Notes: generated by a model not told the origin, from the letters alone. 64,000 nucleotides of DNA from Gemmobacter serpentinus (GCF_008973825.1 NZ_WCHR01000010.1:1-64000), one strand, 5' to 3'; positions 27,914 to 38,753 are shown, counted from the first letter of the stretch. Program-made: numbers and translations.

Positions 27914-28744
27914 TTAACCCGCAAAGGGTGGGGGTTTGATCTCATCGGCCAGAGGCCAATAGAAATCGGGCGGCAAACCGGCCTCGGCGCGCTTTTCCTC
28001 ATTGAAGGGCGGCTTCAAGGCCCCATGGAAATATTGCCGCACGAGCGCATGGAACCGTTCTTTGGGGTCCAGCCCGTCGCGGCCACACAGCCAGTTGAAC
28101 CACTTGGACCCATAGGCGACATGGCCGACCTCTTCGGCATAGATCACCTCCAGCGCGGCAATGGCGTGATCTTCGCCCGCCTTGCGGAAGATCTCGATCA
28201 TGCCGGGCGTCACGTCCAGCCCGCGCGCCTCCAGCACCATGGGCACCACCGCCAGCCGCCCGAACAGATCGCCCGCGGTGTCGGACGCCGCCTGCCACAT
28301 GCCGCGATGCGCGGGCAGGGCACCGTAATGGCTGCCCATCCGTTCGAGGCAATCGCAGATCAGGTTGAAATGATTGGATTCCTCGGCCGCAGCCTTCACC
28401 CAGTCATCATAGAAGCCCAGCGGGAAGGCGATATGGCCAAAACGCGCGATCATGTCCCAATGCAGGTCGACCGCGTTCAATTCGATATGCGCCACTGCAT
28501 GAAGAAGGGCAATGCGGCCAAGCGGGCTGCCGGGGCGGCGGCGCGGCACATCGCGTGGTGCCAAAAGCTCCGGCTGCGCCGGGCGGGCAGGATGATCGGG
28601 GGGCAGCGCCGTGCCGACCGGGATCGGGGTGCCCGCCGCGCGCGCGGCAAACCATGTTTCGGCATGATGGCGCGACAATGCGCATTTCGCGCGGCCGTCA
28701 GAGGTGGCCAAAACCTCCACCGCCATCTCGGTCAGCGTGGTCAT
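27914..28744 (-). CDS. DUF455 ferritin-like protein
   Basis: A 276-residue protein of the DUF455 family with a ferritin-like four-helix bundle. Carboxylate/histidine motifs fitting a di-metal site occur in order: HAVAHIELNAVDL, AAAEESNHFNLI, LEARGLDVTPG and EVIYAEEVGHVAYG. Members are thought to be oxygen-activating or metal-handling enzymes, but the substrate is unknown. Its ATG overlaps the bcp stop by 4 bases (ATGA), tying it to a peroxidase and suggesting an oxidative-stress role. Confidence 0.85.
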   Translation of the reverse strand: MTTLTEMAVEVLATSDGRAKCALSRHHAETWFAARAAGTPIPVGTALPPDHPARPAQPELLAPRDVPRRRPGSPLGRIALLHAVAHIELNAVDLHWDMIARFGHIAFPLGFYDDWVKAAAEESNHFNLICDCLERMGSHYGALPAHRGMWQAASDTAGDLFGRLAVVPMVLEARGLDVTPGMIEIFRKAGEDHAIAALEVIYAEEVGHVAYGSKWFNWLCGRDGLDPKERFHALVRQYFHGALKPPFNEEKRAEAGLPPDFYWPLADEIKPPPFAG

Positions 28745-29214
28745 GCGCTTTTCGCGGCTGCCAGCACCTCGGCGACATGGCCCGGCACCTTCACCTTGCG
28801 CCAGACCTGCAGAACCGTGCCATCGGCCCCGATCAGGAAGGTTGCGCGTTCGATCCCCATGAACAGCTTGCCATACATGGATTTCTCACCCCAAACGCCG
28901 TAATCCTCGCAGGTCCTGCCCTGCTCATCCGACAGAAGCGCGATGCCAAGGGATTGCTTTTTCACGAAATTCTCGTGCTTCTTCACGCTGTCCTTGGAAA
29001 TGCCAAGGATCGTTGTGCCTGCCGCCGCGAAATCCGCGACGGCGGCGGTGAAATCCAGCGCCTCGACCGTGCAGCCGGGCGTGTTGTCCTTGGGGTAGAA
29101 ATACAGCACCACCTTGCCCCCGCACAGGTCCGACAGCGTGACGCTGCCACCACCATCGCGCGGCAGGGTGAAATCGGGGGCCATCTGGCCCGCTTGCACG
29201 GCGGTCTGATCCAA
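28741..29214 (-). CDS. bcp: Peroxiredoxin, BCP/PrxQ type
   Basis: A 157-residue thiol peroxidase. The peroxidatic cysteine is in YFYPKDNTPGCTVEA (Cys48). The usual partner five residues on is a leucine here; Cys102 in GRTCEDYGVWGEK is the likely resolving cysteine, as in the subset of PrxQ proteins that use helix 3. I place the start at TTG 29214 because AAAGGAG lies eight bases upstream; the ATG at 29232 contains that site within its own coding sequence and has no site before it. Reduces peroxides with thioredoxin. First gene of an operon with DUF455. Confidence 0.9.
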   Translation of the reverse strand: MDQTAVQAGQMAPDFTLPRDGGGSVTLSDLCGGKVVLYFYPKDNTPGCTVEALDFTAAVADFAAAGTTILGISKDSVKKHENFVKKQSLGIALLSDEQGRTCEDYGVWGEKSMYGKLFMGIERATFLIGADGTVLQVWRKVKVPGHVAEVLAAAKSA

Positions 29215-29345
29215 GGGCGTGGCTCCTTTCATGGGGGAAGCGCAGACGGAATCCGCCCGCATCCCCGTATCATGCCAGAGGTGTTACTCTGGCGTTACGG
29301 GGTTTTAGTTGCCTTCCCCTGCGGATAAAGGCAAGCCCGTGACGC

Positions 29346-32300
29346 GTGAGACGGGTGATAGGCGCAGAAGATGCGCCGGGCTATGACCCGAATGGGATTG
29401 GTATGCAGGATACGGAGCGTGACAGGCTGATGGAGACGGGGGCCGCCCATGGCGCGCCCGCTGTCGGCCATGGCGCCGGTTCTGCGCCCGATGAGATTGG
29501 CCCGCCCGATCCCGATCTGCCTGATGCGCCGCCGCGGCGGCGGATGCGCAAACGGGCGCGGTTTTCGCTCTGGCTGCTGGCGTCGCTGGTCTTGATCGCA
29601 TTGGCCGGGGGCATCGGCCTGTTGGCGCTGACCGGCAAACCGCTGCGCCTTCCGGTCTGGGTGGTGGCCGAGGCCGAGGCCCGGCTGAACGAGAAGCTGC
29701 CGCTGCGCGACGCCTCGATCTCCATCGGGGCGATCGAGGTCATGGTCGATCGCGACTGGGTGCCCCGGCTGCGGCTGGAGGATGTGACGCTGACGCGCCA
29801 TAACGGCCCGGCGCTGCTGCGTCTGCCAGAGGCGCGGGTGGCTTTTGACCCTGCAAGTCTGCTGCGGGGCGCGCTGCGCCCGTCATCGGTCGTGCTGTCG
29901 GGGGCCACCTTGCGGCTGCGCCGCGACCACGCAGGGCGTTTCGACCTCGATCTGGGCAATGGCGCGCCGATGCGGGATCTGGGCGGCTTTGCCGAGATGC
30001 TGGACCGGCTGGATGCGGTCTTCGCGTTGCCTGCCCTGGCCGAGCTGGATGACGTGACCGCCGAGGCGTTGTCGCTGCGGCTGGAAGATGCGCGGGCGGG
30101 CCGGGTCTGGACGGTGGGCGACGGGCGGCTAGTGCTGCTGAACCAACCCGATGAGGTGAAGGCGCAACTGACCATGACCCTGCTGAGCGAGGGCAATGCG
30201 CCCGCGCAGGCGCTGCTGTCGGTCGCAACCCGCAAGGACAGCTCTGGCGCGCGGCTGCGTGCCACGGTGGATGGGGTCGAAGCGCGCGATATCGCGGCGC
30301 AGGCCCCGGTGCTGGGCTTTCTGTCGGCGCTGGATGCCCCGATTTCGGGCCGTCTGATCACCGGGCTTGCCCCGGACGGACGGGTGATTGTGGTCGAGGG
30401 CGCGCTGAACCTTGGCGCAGGTGCCTTGCAACCCAGCCCCGCCGCGCGACCGATCGGATTTGACAGTGCCACGCTCGGCCTGACCTATGACCCCAAGCGC
30501 GAGCGGGTGCTGCTGCAAAGCTTGCAGGTTGAAAGCCGCACGCTGCGCCTGAATGCCAGCGGCCATGTCGATGCGCCGGGTGTGTCCAAGGGGCTGCCCG
30601 AGGCGTTTCTGGCGCAGATCGCGCTGGAGGAGTTGAAGGTCGATCCCGAAGGCCTGTTCACCGAACCTGTCACCTTCAAGCAGGGCGCGCTTGACCTGCG
30701 CTTGCGGCTTGATCCGTTCCGCATCGATGTGGGCCAGTTCACCTTGCTGGAGGAAGGCCGCCAGATCAGCGCCAAGGGCTGGGCCGAGGTGGGCGAGACC
30801 GGCTGGCGTCTGTCATCCGATATGGATCTGGATGCGATCCGCCATGACCGGATGCTGGCGCTTTGGCCGGTATCGGCGGTGCCCAAGACCCGGGCCTGGC
30901 TGGTGGAGAATGTCTATGAAGGGCTCTTGCAGGATGTGAGGGTCGCGCTGCGGCTGGAACAGGGGCAAGAGCCGCGCCTGTCGCTGGGCTATGATTTCAG
31001 CGATGGCGATGTGCGGTTCCTGAAAACCCTGCCGCCGATCCGCAACGGATCTGGCTATGCCACGATTGAGGGCAACAGCTATACGATGGTGCTGGACAAG
31101 GGCCAGATCACGCCCCCCAAGGGCGGGGTGATCGATATGGGCGGATCGGTCTTTTCGGTCCTCGATATCCTGCAAAAGCCCGCACAGGCCGAGATCCGCC
31201 TGAACACCAAGTCGAGCCTGACAGCGGCACTGTCGCTTCTGGATGAGAAACCCTTCAACTTCCTGACCAAAGCCGGGCGTTCGGTCGATCTCGGCACGGG
31301 CCAGGCACGGTTGCAGGCGGTGATGCGCCTGCCGCTGGTCAAGAAGGTGGAACCCAAGGATGTCAGCTTTCAGATCGATGGTCAGTTGAGCGAGGTGCGC
31401 TCTGACGTGCTGGTGCCGGGCCGGGTGCTGGAGGCCAAGGCGCTGACCCTGACCGCCACGCCACGCGGCATGGATATCAAAGGGCCGGGCGCGATGGATG
31501 GCGTGCCCTTCGAGGCGCGCTATCATCTGCCCTTTGGCAAGGGCGCGACGGGGGGCCATGTCGAAGGCACGGTGGAACTGTCTCCGCGCGCGATCAAGGC
31601 CTTCAAGATCGGGCTGCCGGAGGGATCTGTCAGTGGCAAGGGCACCGGCCGGATGCAGATCGATCTGCCAAAGGGTGCGGCCCCCCGGCTGACGCTGGAA
31701 AGCGATCTGAAGGGGCTGGCGTTGCGCCTGCCGGAGATCGGCTTTTCCAAGGCTGCAGGCACAGGGGGCAAGCTGTCGGTCTCGGCGACGCTCGGCAAGC
31801 CGGTCATGGTGGACAAGCTGAGCCTGACCGCCCCGGGGCTGGAGGCTGCGGGCCGGGTGGTGCTGAAAGCCGATGGCGGGCTGGACCGGGTCGAGCTGGA
31901 CCGCGCGAAAATCGCCAGCTGGTTTGACGGCAAGGCGGTGTTGCGCGGGCGCGGGCAGGGCCGCAGCATCAGCGTCGATGCCACCGGCGGGCGGCTGGAT
32001 CTGCGCAACCTTCCCGATCTGGGCAGCGGCGGCGGCGGTGCGGGCAGCGGCGGTGACACCCCGATCAAGGCGCGGCTGGACCGGGTTGTGGTGACCGACA
32101 GCATCGCGCTTTGGGGGCTGAACGGCGATTTCGCCACCCGTGGCGGCTTCAATGGCAGCTTTGCGGCCAGTCTGAACGGCACCGCGCCGATCCGTGGCAC
32201 GCTGGTCCCCGCGCGCCATGGCACGGCGATCCGCGTCACCTCGCAGGATGCGGGCGGCGTGCTGGCGGCGGCGGGGATCTTTTCCAAGGCTGCAGGCGGG

Positions 32301-32795
32301 GTGATGGACCTGCAACTGGTGCCGCTTGGCCCCAAGGGCCATTACGCGGGCAGCGCACATGCCACCGCATTCCGGGTGCGGAATGCGCCGGTGCTGGCGG
32401 GGCTTTTGTCAGCCGTCTCGGTCGTGGGACTTCTGGAACAGCTCAGCTCCGAAGGGCTGGTGTTTTCCGAAGGCGAGGCACAGTTCCGCTTGACGCCCGC
32501 AGGCGTCGAGGTCCAGAGAGGCGCCGCCGTGGGCCTGTCGATGGGCGTTTCCATGGCGGGGACCTATGACGCGCGGAGCAAGCGGATCGATATGCAGGGC
32601 GTGATTTCGCCGATCTATATGCTGAACGGCATCGGCGCCGCGCTGACCCGGCAGGGCGAGGGGCTGTTTGGCTTCAATTACCGGCTCAGCGGCGCGTCCT
32701 CCGGGCCTGATATCTCGGTCAACCCGCTGTCGATCCTGACACCCGGGATGTTCCGCGAGATCTTCCGCCGCCCCGTTCCGCGCTTGCAGGAGTAG
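29346..32795 (+). CDS. AsmA/YhdP-like envelope protein (DUF3971)
   Basis: A large protein (up to 1,149 residues): cytoplasmic proline/aspartate-rich N-terminus, basic RRRMRKRAR, one membrane helix (about 73-93), then a long periplasmic region of repeated beta strands and a C-terminal AsmA-type domain ([32 protein letters not shown]-like end). This is the YhdP/TamB-like architecture; such proteins form bridges for lipid transport or regulate outer-membrane assembly. The start is uncertain: GTG at 29346, or ATG at 29403 or 29430, none with a strong ribosome site. queA follows 2 bp after the stop. Confidence 0.85.
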   Translation: MRRVIGAEDAPGYDPNGIGMQDTERDRLMETGAAHGAPAVGHGAGSAPDEIGPPDPDLPDAPPRRRMRKRARFSLWLLASLVLIALAGGIGLLALTGKPLRLPVWVVAEAEARLNEKLPLRDASISIGAIEVMVDRDWVPRLRLEDVTLTRHNGPALLRLPEARVAFDPASLLRGALRPSSVVLSGATLRLRRDHAGRFDLDLGNGAPMRDLGGFAEMLDRLDAVFALPALAELDDVTAEALSLRLEDARAGRVWTVGDGRLVLLNQPDEVKAQLTMTLLSEGNAPAQALLSVATRKDSSGARLRATVDGVEARDIAAQAPVLGFLSALDAPISGRLITGLAPDGRVIVVEGALNLGAGALQPSPAARPIGFDSATLGLTYDPKRERVLLQSLQVESRTLRLNASGHVDAPGVSKGLPEAFLAQIALEELKVDPEGLFTEPVTFKQGALDLRLRLDPFRIDVGQFTLLEEGRQISAKGWAEVGETGWRLSSDMDLDAIRHDRMLALWPVSAVPKTRAWLVENVYEGLLQDVRVALRLEQGQEPRLSLGYDFSDGDVRFLKTLPPIRNGSGYATIEGNSYTMVLDKGQITPPKGGVIDMGGSVFSVLDILQKPAQAEIRLNTKSSLTAALSLLDEKPFNFLTKAGRSVDLGTGQARLQAVMRLPLVKKVEPKDVSFQIDGQLSEVRSDVLVPGRVLEAKALTLTATPRGMDIKGPGAMDGVPFEARYHLPFGKGATGGHVEGTVELSPRAIKAFKIGLPEGSVSGKGTGRMQIDLPKGAAPRLTLESDLKGLALRLPEIGFSKAAGTGGKLSVSATLGKPVMVDKLSLTAPGLEAAGRVVLKADGGLDRVELDRAKIASWFDGKAVLRGRGQGRSISVDATGGRLDLRNLPDLGSGGGGAGSGGDTPIKARLDRVVVTDSIALWGLNGDFATRGGFNGSFAASLNGTAPIRGTLVPARHGTAIRVTSQDAGGVLAAAGIFSKAAGGVMDLQLVPLGPKGHYAGSAHATAFRVRNAPVLAGLLSAVSVVGLLEQLSSEGLVFSEGEAQFRLTPAGVEVQRGAAVGLSMGVSMAGTYDARSKRIDMQGVISPIYMLNGIGAALTRQGEGLFGFNYRLSGASSGPDISVNPLSILTPGMFREIFRRPVPRLQE

Positions 32796-32797
32796 TG

Positions 32798-33850
32798 ATG
32801 CAGCTTTCGGATTTCGACTTTCATCTGCCCGAGACGCTGATCGCGACCCGGCCCGCCAAGCCCCGATCCTCGGCCCGGCTGCTGGTGGCCGAGGGCGATG
32901 CGATCCGCGACCGGATCGTCACCGATCTGGTGGACGAGCTGCGCGCGGGCGATCGTTTGGTATTGAACAATACCCGCGTGATCCCGGCGCGCCTGCCCGG
33001 CCTGCGCTGGCGGGATTCAGCGCAGGGCCGTGTCAGCGCCAAAGTGGAGATCACCTTGCTGGAGCCTGAGGCGGGCGGCAGCTGGCGCGCGCTGGCAAAA
33101 CCGCTGCGCAAGCTGGAACAGGGCGAGGTGATCGCCTTTTCCGATCAGCTTTCGGCGCAGGTGGTGCGGCGCGGCGACAGCGATCTGTCGCTGGCCTTCA
33201 ACCTGACCGGCCCCGATTTCGATGCGGCCTTGGCCGAGGCCGGCCAGATGCCGCTGCCGCCCTATATCGCCGCCAAACGCGCGCCCGATGCGCAGGATCT
33301 GGATGATTATCAGACGGTTTTTGCCCGCCATTCCGGTGCGGTGGCCGCCCCGACCGCCAGCCTGCATTTCGACGCAGACCTTCTGGAACGTCTGCGCGCG
33401 AAAGGCGTGGAGTTCACCGAAGTGACGCTGCATGTCGGGGCCGGCACTTTCCTTCCGGTGAAGGTCGAGGATGTAACCACACACCGGATGCATGCCGAAT
33501 GGGGCGAGGTGACGGCGCAGGCGGCGGGGGCGGTGAATGCCACCAAGGCGGCAGGCGGGCGGGTGATCCCGGTCGGCACCACCGCGCTGCGCCTGATCGA
33601 AAGCGCGGCCCAGGGCGGGCAGTTGCGGGAATGGCGCGGCACCACCGATATCTTCATCTATCCCGGCTTCCGCTTCCAGATCGCGGATGCGCTGATGACC
33701 AATTTCCACCTGCCGAAGTCGACGCTGCTGATGCTGGTTTCCGCCCTGATGGGGCGCGAGCGGATACTGAAGGTTTACGCCCATGCGATCCGCGACGGCT
33801 ATCGCTTCTTTTCCTATGGTGATGCCTCGTTGCTGATCCCGCCGCGCTAA
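32798..33850 (+). CDS. queA: tRNA preQ1(34) S-adenosylmethionine ribosyltransferase-isomerase
   Basis: A 350-residue QueA. It starts [20 protein letters not shown] and carries [48 protein letters not shown] and [14 protein letters not shown], all hallmarks of the family. It transfers and rearranges the ribose of S-adenosylmethionine onto preQ1 in tRNA to make epoxyqueuosine. CAGGAG precedes the ATG, two bases after the AsmA-like stop. The product is the nucleoside that GluQ, encoded at 9810, modifies in tRNA(Asp). Confidence 0.96.
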   Translation: MQLSDFDFHLPETLIATRPAKPRSSARLLVAEGDAIRDRIVTDLVDELRAGDRLVLNNTRVIPARLPGLRWRDSAQGRVSAKVEITLLEPEAGGSWRALAKPLRKLEQGEVIAFSDQLSAQVVRRGDSDLSLAFNLTGPDFDAALAEAGQMPLPPYIAAKRAPDAQDLDDYQTVFARHSGAVAAPTASLHFDADLLERLRAKGVEFTEVTLHVGAGTFLPVKVEDVTTHRMHAEWGEVTAQAAGAVNATKAAGGRVIPVGTTALRLIESAAQGGQLREWRGTTDIFIYPGFRFQIADALMTNFHLPKSTLLMLVSALMGRERILKVYAHAIRDGYRFFSYGDASLLIPPR

Positions 33851-33962
33851 GGCGCGCGGGTTGGCGCAAAAGGAAGGCGCAGGGCTGCCCGCCGATGTCG
33901 CTTTTCGCGCAAGCGGTGCCATGTCAATATGTTAGTCTTCAAGGGTCAACCCGGAGCCCCCC

Positions 33963-35216
33963 ATGATCAAGGTCATCACCACCGCCTGGCCCCTGCTTCT
34001 GGGGGTGATGCTGCTGATGGTCGGCAACGGGATGCAGGGCAGTTTGCTGGGTATCCGGGGCACCATCGAGGGCTTCAAGACCTTTGAACTTTCGGTGGTG
34101 ATGTCTTCCTATTTCGCGGGGTTCCTGCTCGGGTCGCTGATCGTGCCCGACATGCTGCGCCGCGTGGGGCATGTGCGGGTCTTCTCGGCGCTTGGTTCTG
34201 TTATTTCGGCGGTGCTGGTGCTGTATCCGACCGCGCCGGACTGGATGGTCTGGTCGGGGCTGCGCATGTTGATCGGGTTCAGTTTCTGCGGAGTCTACAT
34301 CACCGCCGAAAGCTGGCTGAACAACACCGCCACCAATGAAACCCGGGGCCAGGCCCTTTCGGCCTATATGATGGTGCAGATGATCGGCATCATCAGCAGT
34401 CAGGTCCTGCTGAACGTGGCAAGCCCGGCAAGTTTCACGCTGTTCGTGATTCCCTCGGTGCTGGTCAGCTTTGCCTTCATTCCGATCCTGCTGGCCAATA
34501 CCCCGGCCCCGCAATTTGAGACCACGCAGCGCCTGTCCTTCCCCAAGCTGTGGCGCATTTCGCCGCTGGGCTGCATGGGGATGCTGCTGACCGGCGGGAT
34601 CTTTGCCGCGATGTTCGGCATGTCGGCGGTCTGGGGGTCCAAATCCGGGCTTTCGGTGAAGGAAATCTCGATCTTTGTCGGCGCGATGTATGTCGGTGGT
34701 CTGGTGCTGCAATATCCAATCGGCTGGCTGTCGGATCGCAGCGACCGGCGCAAGCTGATCCTCTGGCTGTCGGCCGCCGCCGCCGTGGTCATGTTGATCG
34801 CCGGAACGGTGACGCTGCCGTTCTGGGCCCTGCTGGGGGTGGCGATGGTGCTGGGCGGGGTGACCAACCCGCTTTATTCGCTGCTGATTGCTTATACCAA
34901 TGACTTTCTGACCAAAGACGACATGGCGGCGGCCTCCTCGGGGTTGTTGTTCCTGAACGGATTGGGCGCGATCTTCGGGCCGCTTGCCACCGGCTGGATC
35001 ATGGAAACTGTGGGCTCGTACGGTTACTTCTTCTATATTGCGCTGAACTTCATCGCGCTGGCCGCCTATGCGGCCTGGCGGATGACGCGGCGCGCGGCGC
35101 CGGGTGTCACCGGCAATTTCGCGACCGTGGCCCCGACCGCCTCGGCACTCGCTGTCGGTGCGGTGATGGAAGAGGCCGATACCGGCGCGCCAGCCCGCCC
35201 GCCCGAGCAGGGCTGA
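33963..35216 (+). CDS. MFS transporter (YcaD-like)
   Basis: A 417-residue major facilitator protein with 12 predicted helices. Between helices 2 and 3 there is a GSLIVPDMLRRVGHVRVF segment and the central loop is short; GWLSDRSDRRKLILWLS in the second half is the repeated MFS loop motif. ITAESWLNNTATNETRGQALS is typical of the YcaD/TsgA-like group. The substrate cannot be told. It stands alone 112 bp after queA, with GGAG before the ATG, and its C-terminal 35 residues are a soluble Ala/Pro-rich tail. Confidence 0.87.
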   Translation: MIKVITTAWPLLLGVMLLMVGNGMQGSLLGIRGTIEGFKTFELSVVMSSYFAGFLLGSLIVPDMLRRVGHVRVFSALGSVISAVLVLYPTAPDWMVWSGLRMLIGFSFCGVYITAESWLNNTATNETRGQALSAYMMVQMIGIISSQVLLNVASPASFTLFVIPSVLVSFAFIPILLANTPAPQFETTQRLSFPKLWRISPLGCMGMLLTGGIFAAMFGMSAVWGSKSGLSVKEISIFVGAMYVGGLVLQYPIGWLSDRSDRRKLILWLSAAAAVVMLIAGTVTLPFWALLGVAMVLGGVTNPLYSLLIAYTNDFLTKDDMAAASSGLLFLNGLGAIFGPLATGWIMETVGSYGYFFYIALNFIALAAYAAWRMTRRAAPGVTGNFATVAPTASALAVGAVMEEADTGAPARPPEQG

Positions 35217-35284
35217 ACTGCGGGCGCTTGCAGCCCGGATCAAAGCCTGCCACGTTAGCGATAACTGACATGAGGAGGGCGGGG

Positions 35285-35866
35285 ATGTCCGATCCGATCG
35301 AGGTTCTGGACTACTGGCTGGGCGCGATTGGTCCCGAGGGCTGGTATGCCGGGGGCGCGGAGATTGACGGCGAGATCCGCGCGCTTTGGGCCGATCTGTG
35401 GCAATCCGCCGCCGATGGTCATCTGGATCATTGGGCGGAAGGCACGGTCGGGTCATTGGCGTTGATCGTGATCTGCGACCAGTTCTCCCGCAATATCTGG
35501 CGCGGCGATGCGCGCGCCTTTGCCACCGATCCGCTGGCGCTGGCCACCGCGCGCCGCGCGCTGGAGGCGGGATGGGACCAGGACGCCCCGGAACCGGAGC
35601 GGCAATTTTTCTATATGCCGTTTGAACATAGCGAAGATCCCGAGGATCAGGCGCTCTGCGTGCAGCTGATGGCGGAACGTATGCCATCGGAGCCGGAGCT
35701 GCTGATCCATGCCCGCGCCCATCAGGCGGTGATCGCCCGTTTCGGGCGTTTTCCCTATCGCAATGCGGCCCTTGGCCGCGAAACCACGCCGGAGGAGACC
35801 GCGTTTCTGGAACAGGGCGGCTATGCCGCCATGGTGGCAGAGATCCGCGCTTCAGCCATGCAATAG
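35285..35866 (+). CDS. DUF924 family protein
   Basis: A 193-residue soluble protein of the DUF924 family, recognised by VLDYWLG at the start, LALIVICDQFSRNIWRG, FFYMPFEHSEDPEDQALCV, and FGRFPYRNAALGRETTPEE near the end. The fold is an all-helical TPR-like bundle; no biochemical role is established. The ATG at 35285 has AGGAGGGCGGGG directly upstream. Single gene between an MFS transporter and lpdA. Confidence 0.9.
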   Translation: MSDPIEVLDYWLGAIGPEGWYAGGAEIDGEIRALWADLWQSAADGHLDHWAEGTVGSLALIVICDQFSRNIWRGDARAFATDPLALATARRALEAGWDQDAPEPERQFFYMPFEHSEDPEDQALCVQLMAERMPSEPELLIHARAHQAVIARFGRFPYRNAALGRETTPEETAFLEQGGYAAMVAEIRASAMQ

Positions 35867-35893
35867 GCGCAAGGGGCCATGCGTCCAGGTGTA

Positions 35894-35929
35894 TTGCTTG
35901 GGTTTTTCTGATAGTTTAATGGCAAACTA
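35894..35929 (+). promoter_or_regulatory. lpdA promoter with overlapping inverted repeat
   Basis: TTGCTT (35894-35899), 17-bp spacer, TAATGG (35917-35922). The -10 overlaps a perfect inverted repeat TAGTTT-N6-AAACTA at 35912-35929, a possible operator. The lpdA ATG follows 21 bp later, after AGAGGAGGGG. Confidence 0.45.
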
Positions 35930-35950
35930 CTTTTCCAGAGGAGGGGAAAT

Positions 35951-37348
35951 ATGGCTGCCAAGACATTTGATGTGATCGTGATCGGGGCGGGGCCGGGTGG
36001 CTATGTGGCTGCGATCCGTGCGGCCCAGCTGGGCAAAACCGTGGCCATCGTCGAGCGCGAGCATCTGGGCGGCATCTGCCTCAACTGGGGCTGTATCCCC
36101 ACCAAGGCGCTGCTGCGTTCGGCCGAAGTGTTCCACCTGATGCATCGCGCCAAGGAATTCGGCCTCAGCGCCACCGGGATCAGCTATGATCTGGATGCCG
36201 TCGTCGCGCGCTCGCGCGGGGTGGCAAAACAGCTTTCGGGTGGCATCGGCCATCTGATGAAGAAGAACAAGGTCACCGTCTTCATGGGGGCCGCAACCCT
36301 GCCCGCCAAGGGCCGTGTCTCGGTGACAACCGACAAAGGCACCGAAGACCTGACCGCGCCTGCCATCATTCTGGCCACCGGCGCCCGGGCCCGTGAATTG
36401 CCGGGGCTTGAGGCCGATGGCGATCTGGTCTGGACCTACAAGCACGCGCTGCAACCCAAGCGGATGCCGAAGAAGCTGCTGGTGATCGGCTCGGGTGCCA
36501 TCGGTATCGAATTTGCCAGCTTCTTCAATACGCTGGGTGCCGATGTCACCGTTTGCGAGGTGATGGACCGCGTGCTGCCGGTGGAAGATGCCGAGATCAG
36601 CGCCTTTGCGAAGAAAGCCTTCGTGAAACAGGGGATGAAGATCCTCGAAAAGACGACCGTCAAAAAGCTGGACCGCGAGCCGGGCGTTGGCGTGACCGCG
36701 CATCTGGAAGATGCCAAGGGCACCACGACGCAGGAATTTGACACGGTGATTTCCGCCGTGGGGATCGTGGGCAATGTCGAAGGTCTGGGGCTCGAGGCGC
36801 TTGGCGTGAAGATCGACCGCACCCATGTGGTGACCGATGAATATTGCCGCACCGGCGTGGAAGGCCTGTTTGCGATTGGCGATATCGCCGGCGCACCCTG
36901 GCTGGCGCATAAGGCCAGCCATGAGGGCGTGATGGTGGCCGAACTGATCGCGGGGCTGCATCCCCATGCCATCAAGCCGAACTCGATTGCCGGTTGCACC
37001 TATTGCCATCCGCAGGTTGCAAGCGTCGGCCTGACCGAAGCGAAGGCAAAAGAGGCGGGCTTTGAGATCAAGGTCGGCCGCTTCCCGTTCATCGGCAATG
37101 GCAAGGCGATTGCCTTGGGTGAGGCCGAGGGCATGATCAAGACTGTCTTCGACGCCAAGACCGGCGAGTTGCTGGGGGCCCATATGGTCGGTGCCGAAGT
37201 GACCGAACTGATCCAGGGCTATGTCGTGGGGCGCAGCCTCGAGACCACCGAGGAAGACTTGATGAACACCGTCTTCCCGCATCCGACGCTGAGCGAGATG
37301 ATGCATGAATCGGTGCTCGACGCTTATGGGCGCGCGCTGCATATCTGA
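35951..37348 (+). CDS. lpdA: Dihydrolipoyl dehydrogenase
   Basis: A 465-residue flavoprotein disulfide reductase. It has the FAD-binding VIVIGAGPGGYVAAIRAAQ, the redox-active disulfide in GGICLNWGCIPTKALL, the NAD-binding VIGSGAIGIEFASFF, GLFAIGDIAG, and the C-terminal catalytic HPTLSEMMHESVLDA. It reoxidises lipoamide in 2-oxoacid dehydrogenase and glycine cleavage complexes. No E1 or E2 gene is adjacent, so this copy is monocistronic and which complex it serves is open; length and sequence best fit the pyruvate dehydrogenase type. Confidence 0.95.
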   Translation: MAAKTFDVIVIGAGPGGYVAAIRAAQLGKTVAIVEREHLGGICLNWGCIPTKALLRSAEVFHLMHRAKEFGLSATGISYDLDAVVARSRGVAKQLSGGIGHLMKKNKVTVFMGAATLPAKGRVSVTTDKGTEDLTAPAIILATGARARELPGLEADGDLVWTYKHALQPKRMPKKLLVIGSGAIGIEFASFFNTLGADVTVCEVMDRVLPVEDAEISAFAKKAFVKQGMKILEKTTVKKLDREPGVGVTAHLEDAKGTTTQEFDTVISAVGIVGNVEGLGLEALGVKIDRTHVVTDEYCRTGVEGLFAIGDIAGAPWLAHKASHEGVMVAELIAGLHPHAIKPNSIAGCTYCHPQVASVGLTEAKAKEAGFEIKVGRFPFIGNGKAIALGEAEGMIKTVFDAKTGELLGAHMVGAEVTELIQGYVVGRSLETTEEDLMNTVFPHPTLSEMMHESVLDAYGRALHI

Positions 37349-37349
37349 C

Positions 37350-37368
37350 GATCCTTCTGCGAAGGATC
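37350..37368 (+). terminator. Hairpin after lpdA
   Basis: 8-bp stem GATCCTTC / GAAGGATC with loop TGC, one base after the stop. No T-run follows, and the larger structured repeat begins 6 bp on. Confidence 0.5.
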
Positions 37369-37373
37369 CTGTA

Positions 37374-37523
37374 GGGGGCGCTCGCGCCCCCTCGCGGCTG
37401 TCGCCGCTCACCCCCTGAGGATATTTATGAACAGCTGAAGATGGGCCGTCTTGTTAATCATCTGTTCTAAAATATCCTCGGGGGTGAATTGAGCCATAGG
37501 CTCAAGAGGGGCGCGAGCGCCCC
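37374..37523. repeat. Structured intergenic palindrome, copy 2
   Basis: The same architecture as the element at 17933: outer hairpin GGGGGCG-CTCG-CGCCCCC, core CACCCCCTGAGGATATTT (37409-37426), a centre whose arms (ATGAACAGCTGA and TCATCTGTTCT) also pair, inverted core AAATATCCTCGGGGGTG (37470-37486), then GAGCC-ATA-GGCTC-type and GGGGCGC-GA-GCGCCCC hairpins. Both 17-18-bp cores are identical to copy 1. Confidence 0.8.
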
Positions 37524-37580
37524 TTTCTTCAGGTCGCGATCCGTCTGGAAACCCGTGACAAGCCGGGCTAGGGTCCGCGC

Positions 37581-38753
37581 ATGAAAACCACGTCTCCATT
37601 ATGGGTTGTGCTGGCGCTTTGGGGCGCGGGCCTTGGCGCTGCGGCGCAGTTCGGCAAGATGTCGATCATCTATGACCTGCTTGATGCAAGCTATCCCCTG
37701 GCAGGCCCGCTTGCGCTTGGGCTGCTGGTCTCCATCGCCGGTTTCCCCGGATTGATCCTGGGCACCACGGCGGGGATTTTCGTGCAGGGCCTGGGATGGC
37801 GGCGGGTGCTTGTGGTGGCGCTTGCGGCGGCTTCGGGCTTGTCGCTGGTGCAGGCCCTGATGCCGCCGCTGCCGGTGATGCTGGCCTTGCGGGTGCTGGA
37901 GGGGTTAAGCCATCTGGCGATCGTGGTGGCGGCTCCGGTGCTGATTGCGCAGGTTGCACCCGTGGCGCGGCAGGGACTGGCCATGACCTTGTGGTCCAGC
38001 TTCTTCGGGGTGACCTATACGCTGCTGGCGCTGCTGGGGCGGCCTTTGGTTGATCTTGCCGGGCCTTCGGCCTTGCTGGTGGCCCATGCGATTTGGATGC
38101 TGGGGTTTGCGGGGCTGCTTTGGCGCATCCTGCCCGGGGATCCGCCTGCGCATCTGGCGCGGCTTGGCCTTGGCGGGCTGCTGCGCGATCATGCGGTGAT
38201 CTATGCCTCGCCGCGTATCGCCGCCCCGGCCTGTGGCTTTGTCTGCTACACGATCACCTATGTCGCCTTGCTGACGCTGTTGCCGGGGCTTTCCGGCACG
38301 CGGCTGCAGCCGCTGCTGGCCACACTTCTGCCGCTGGTCTCCATTGCCGTTTCGCTGGGCCTTGGGGTCTGGCTTTTGGGGCGTGTCGGGGCGGTGCGGG
38401 CGGTGATGATCGGCTTTGCGATGGCGCTGCTGGGCGGGATCGCGCTTGCTCTGGTCTGGGGGCAGGTCTTGCCGCAGCTGATTGCCAGCCTGTGGATCGG
38501 CGGGGCGCTTGGTCTGGTGCAGGGGGCGAGCTTTGCGGCGATCCCCGCCCTGAACCAGAGTGCTGCCGATCGCGCCCGGGCGGCGGGGGCCATTGCCCAG
38601 CTTGGCAATCTGGGTACCACGCTGGGCACGCCGCTTCTTTCGGCGCTGGTGGCGGCGAAAGGCGTATTGGCGCTGCCGGTCTTTGTTGGCGGATTTGCCG
38701 CCCTCGGGATCGTTTTGCATCTGTGGCAGGCCCGGCGCCGCGCCCGCACTTGA
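37581..38753 (+). CDS. MFS transporter
   Basis: A 390-residue major facilitator protein with 12 predicted helices. Recognisable points: [18 protein letters not shown] (loop 2-3 motif, poorly conserved), [24 protein letters not shown] in helix 4, and [30 protein letters not shown] in the second half. It resembles drug or metabolite exporters of the CynX/NimT-like clade, but I cannot name a substrate. It lies between the palindromic repeat and uvrA and is probably monocistronic. Confidence 0.85.
   Translation: MKTTSPLWVVLALWGAGLGAAAQFGKMSIIYDLLDASYPLAGPLALGLLVSIAGFPGLILGTTAGIFVQGLGWRRVLVVALAAASGLSLVQALMPPLPVMLALRVLEGLSHLAIVVAAPVLIAQVAPVARQGLAMTLWSSFFGVTYTLLALLGRPLVDLAGPSALLVAHAIWMLGFAGLLWRILPGDPPAHLARLGLGGLLRDHAVIYASPRIAAPACGFVCYTITYVALLTLLPGLSGTRLQPLLATLLPLVSIAVSLGLGVWLLGRVGAVRAVMIGFAMALLGGIALALVWGQVLPQLIASLWIGGALGLVQGASFAAIPALNQSAADRARAAGAIAQLGNLGTTLGTPLLSALVAAKGVLALPVFVGGFAALGIVLHLWQARRRART

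Noticed and set aside
27563-27939. Two short frames between the M23 and DUF455 genes
   Set aside because: No ribosome site, no recognisable sequence, and one overlaps the DUF455 coding region.
30813-32360. A 515-codon open frame opposite the AsmA-like gene
   Set aside because: Antisense, biased composition, no homology recognised.
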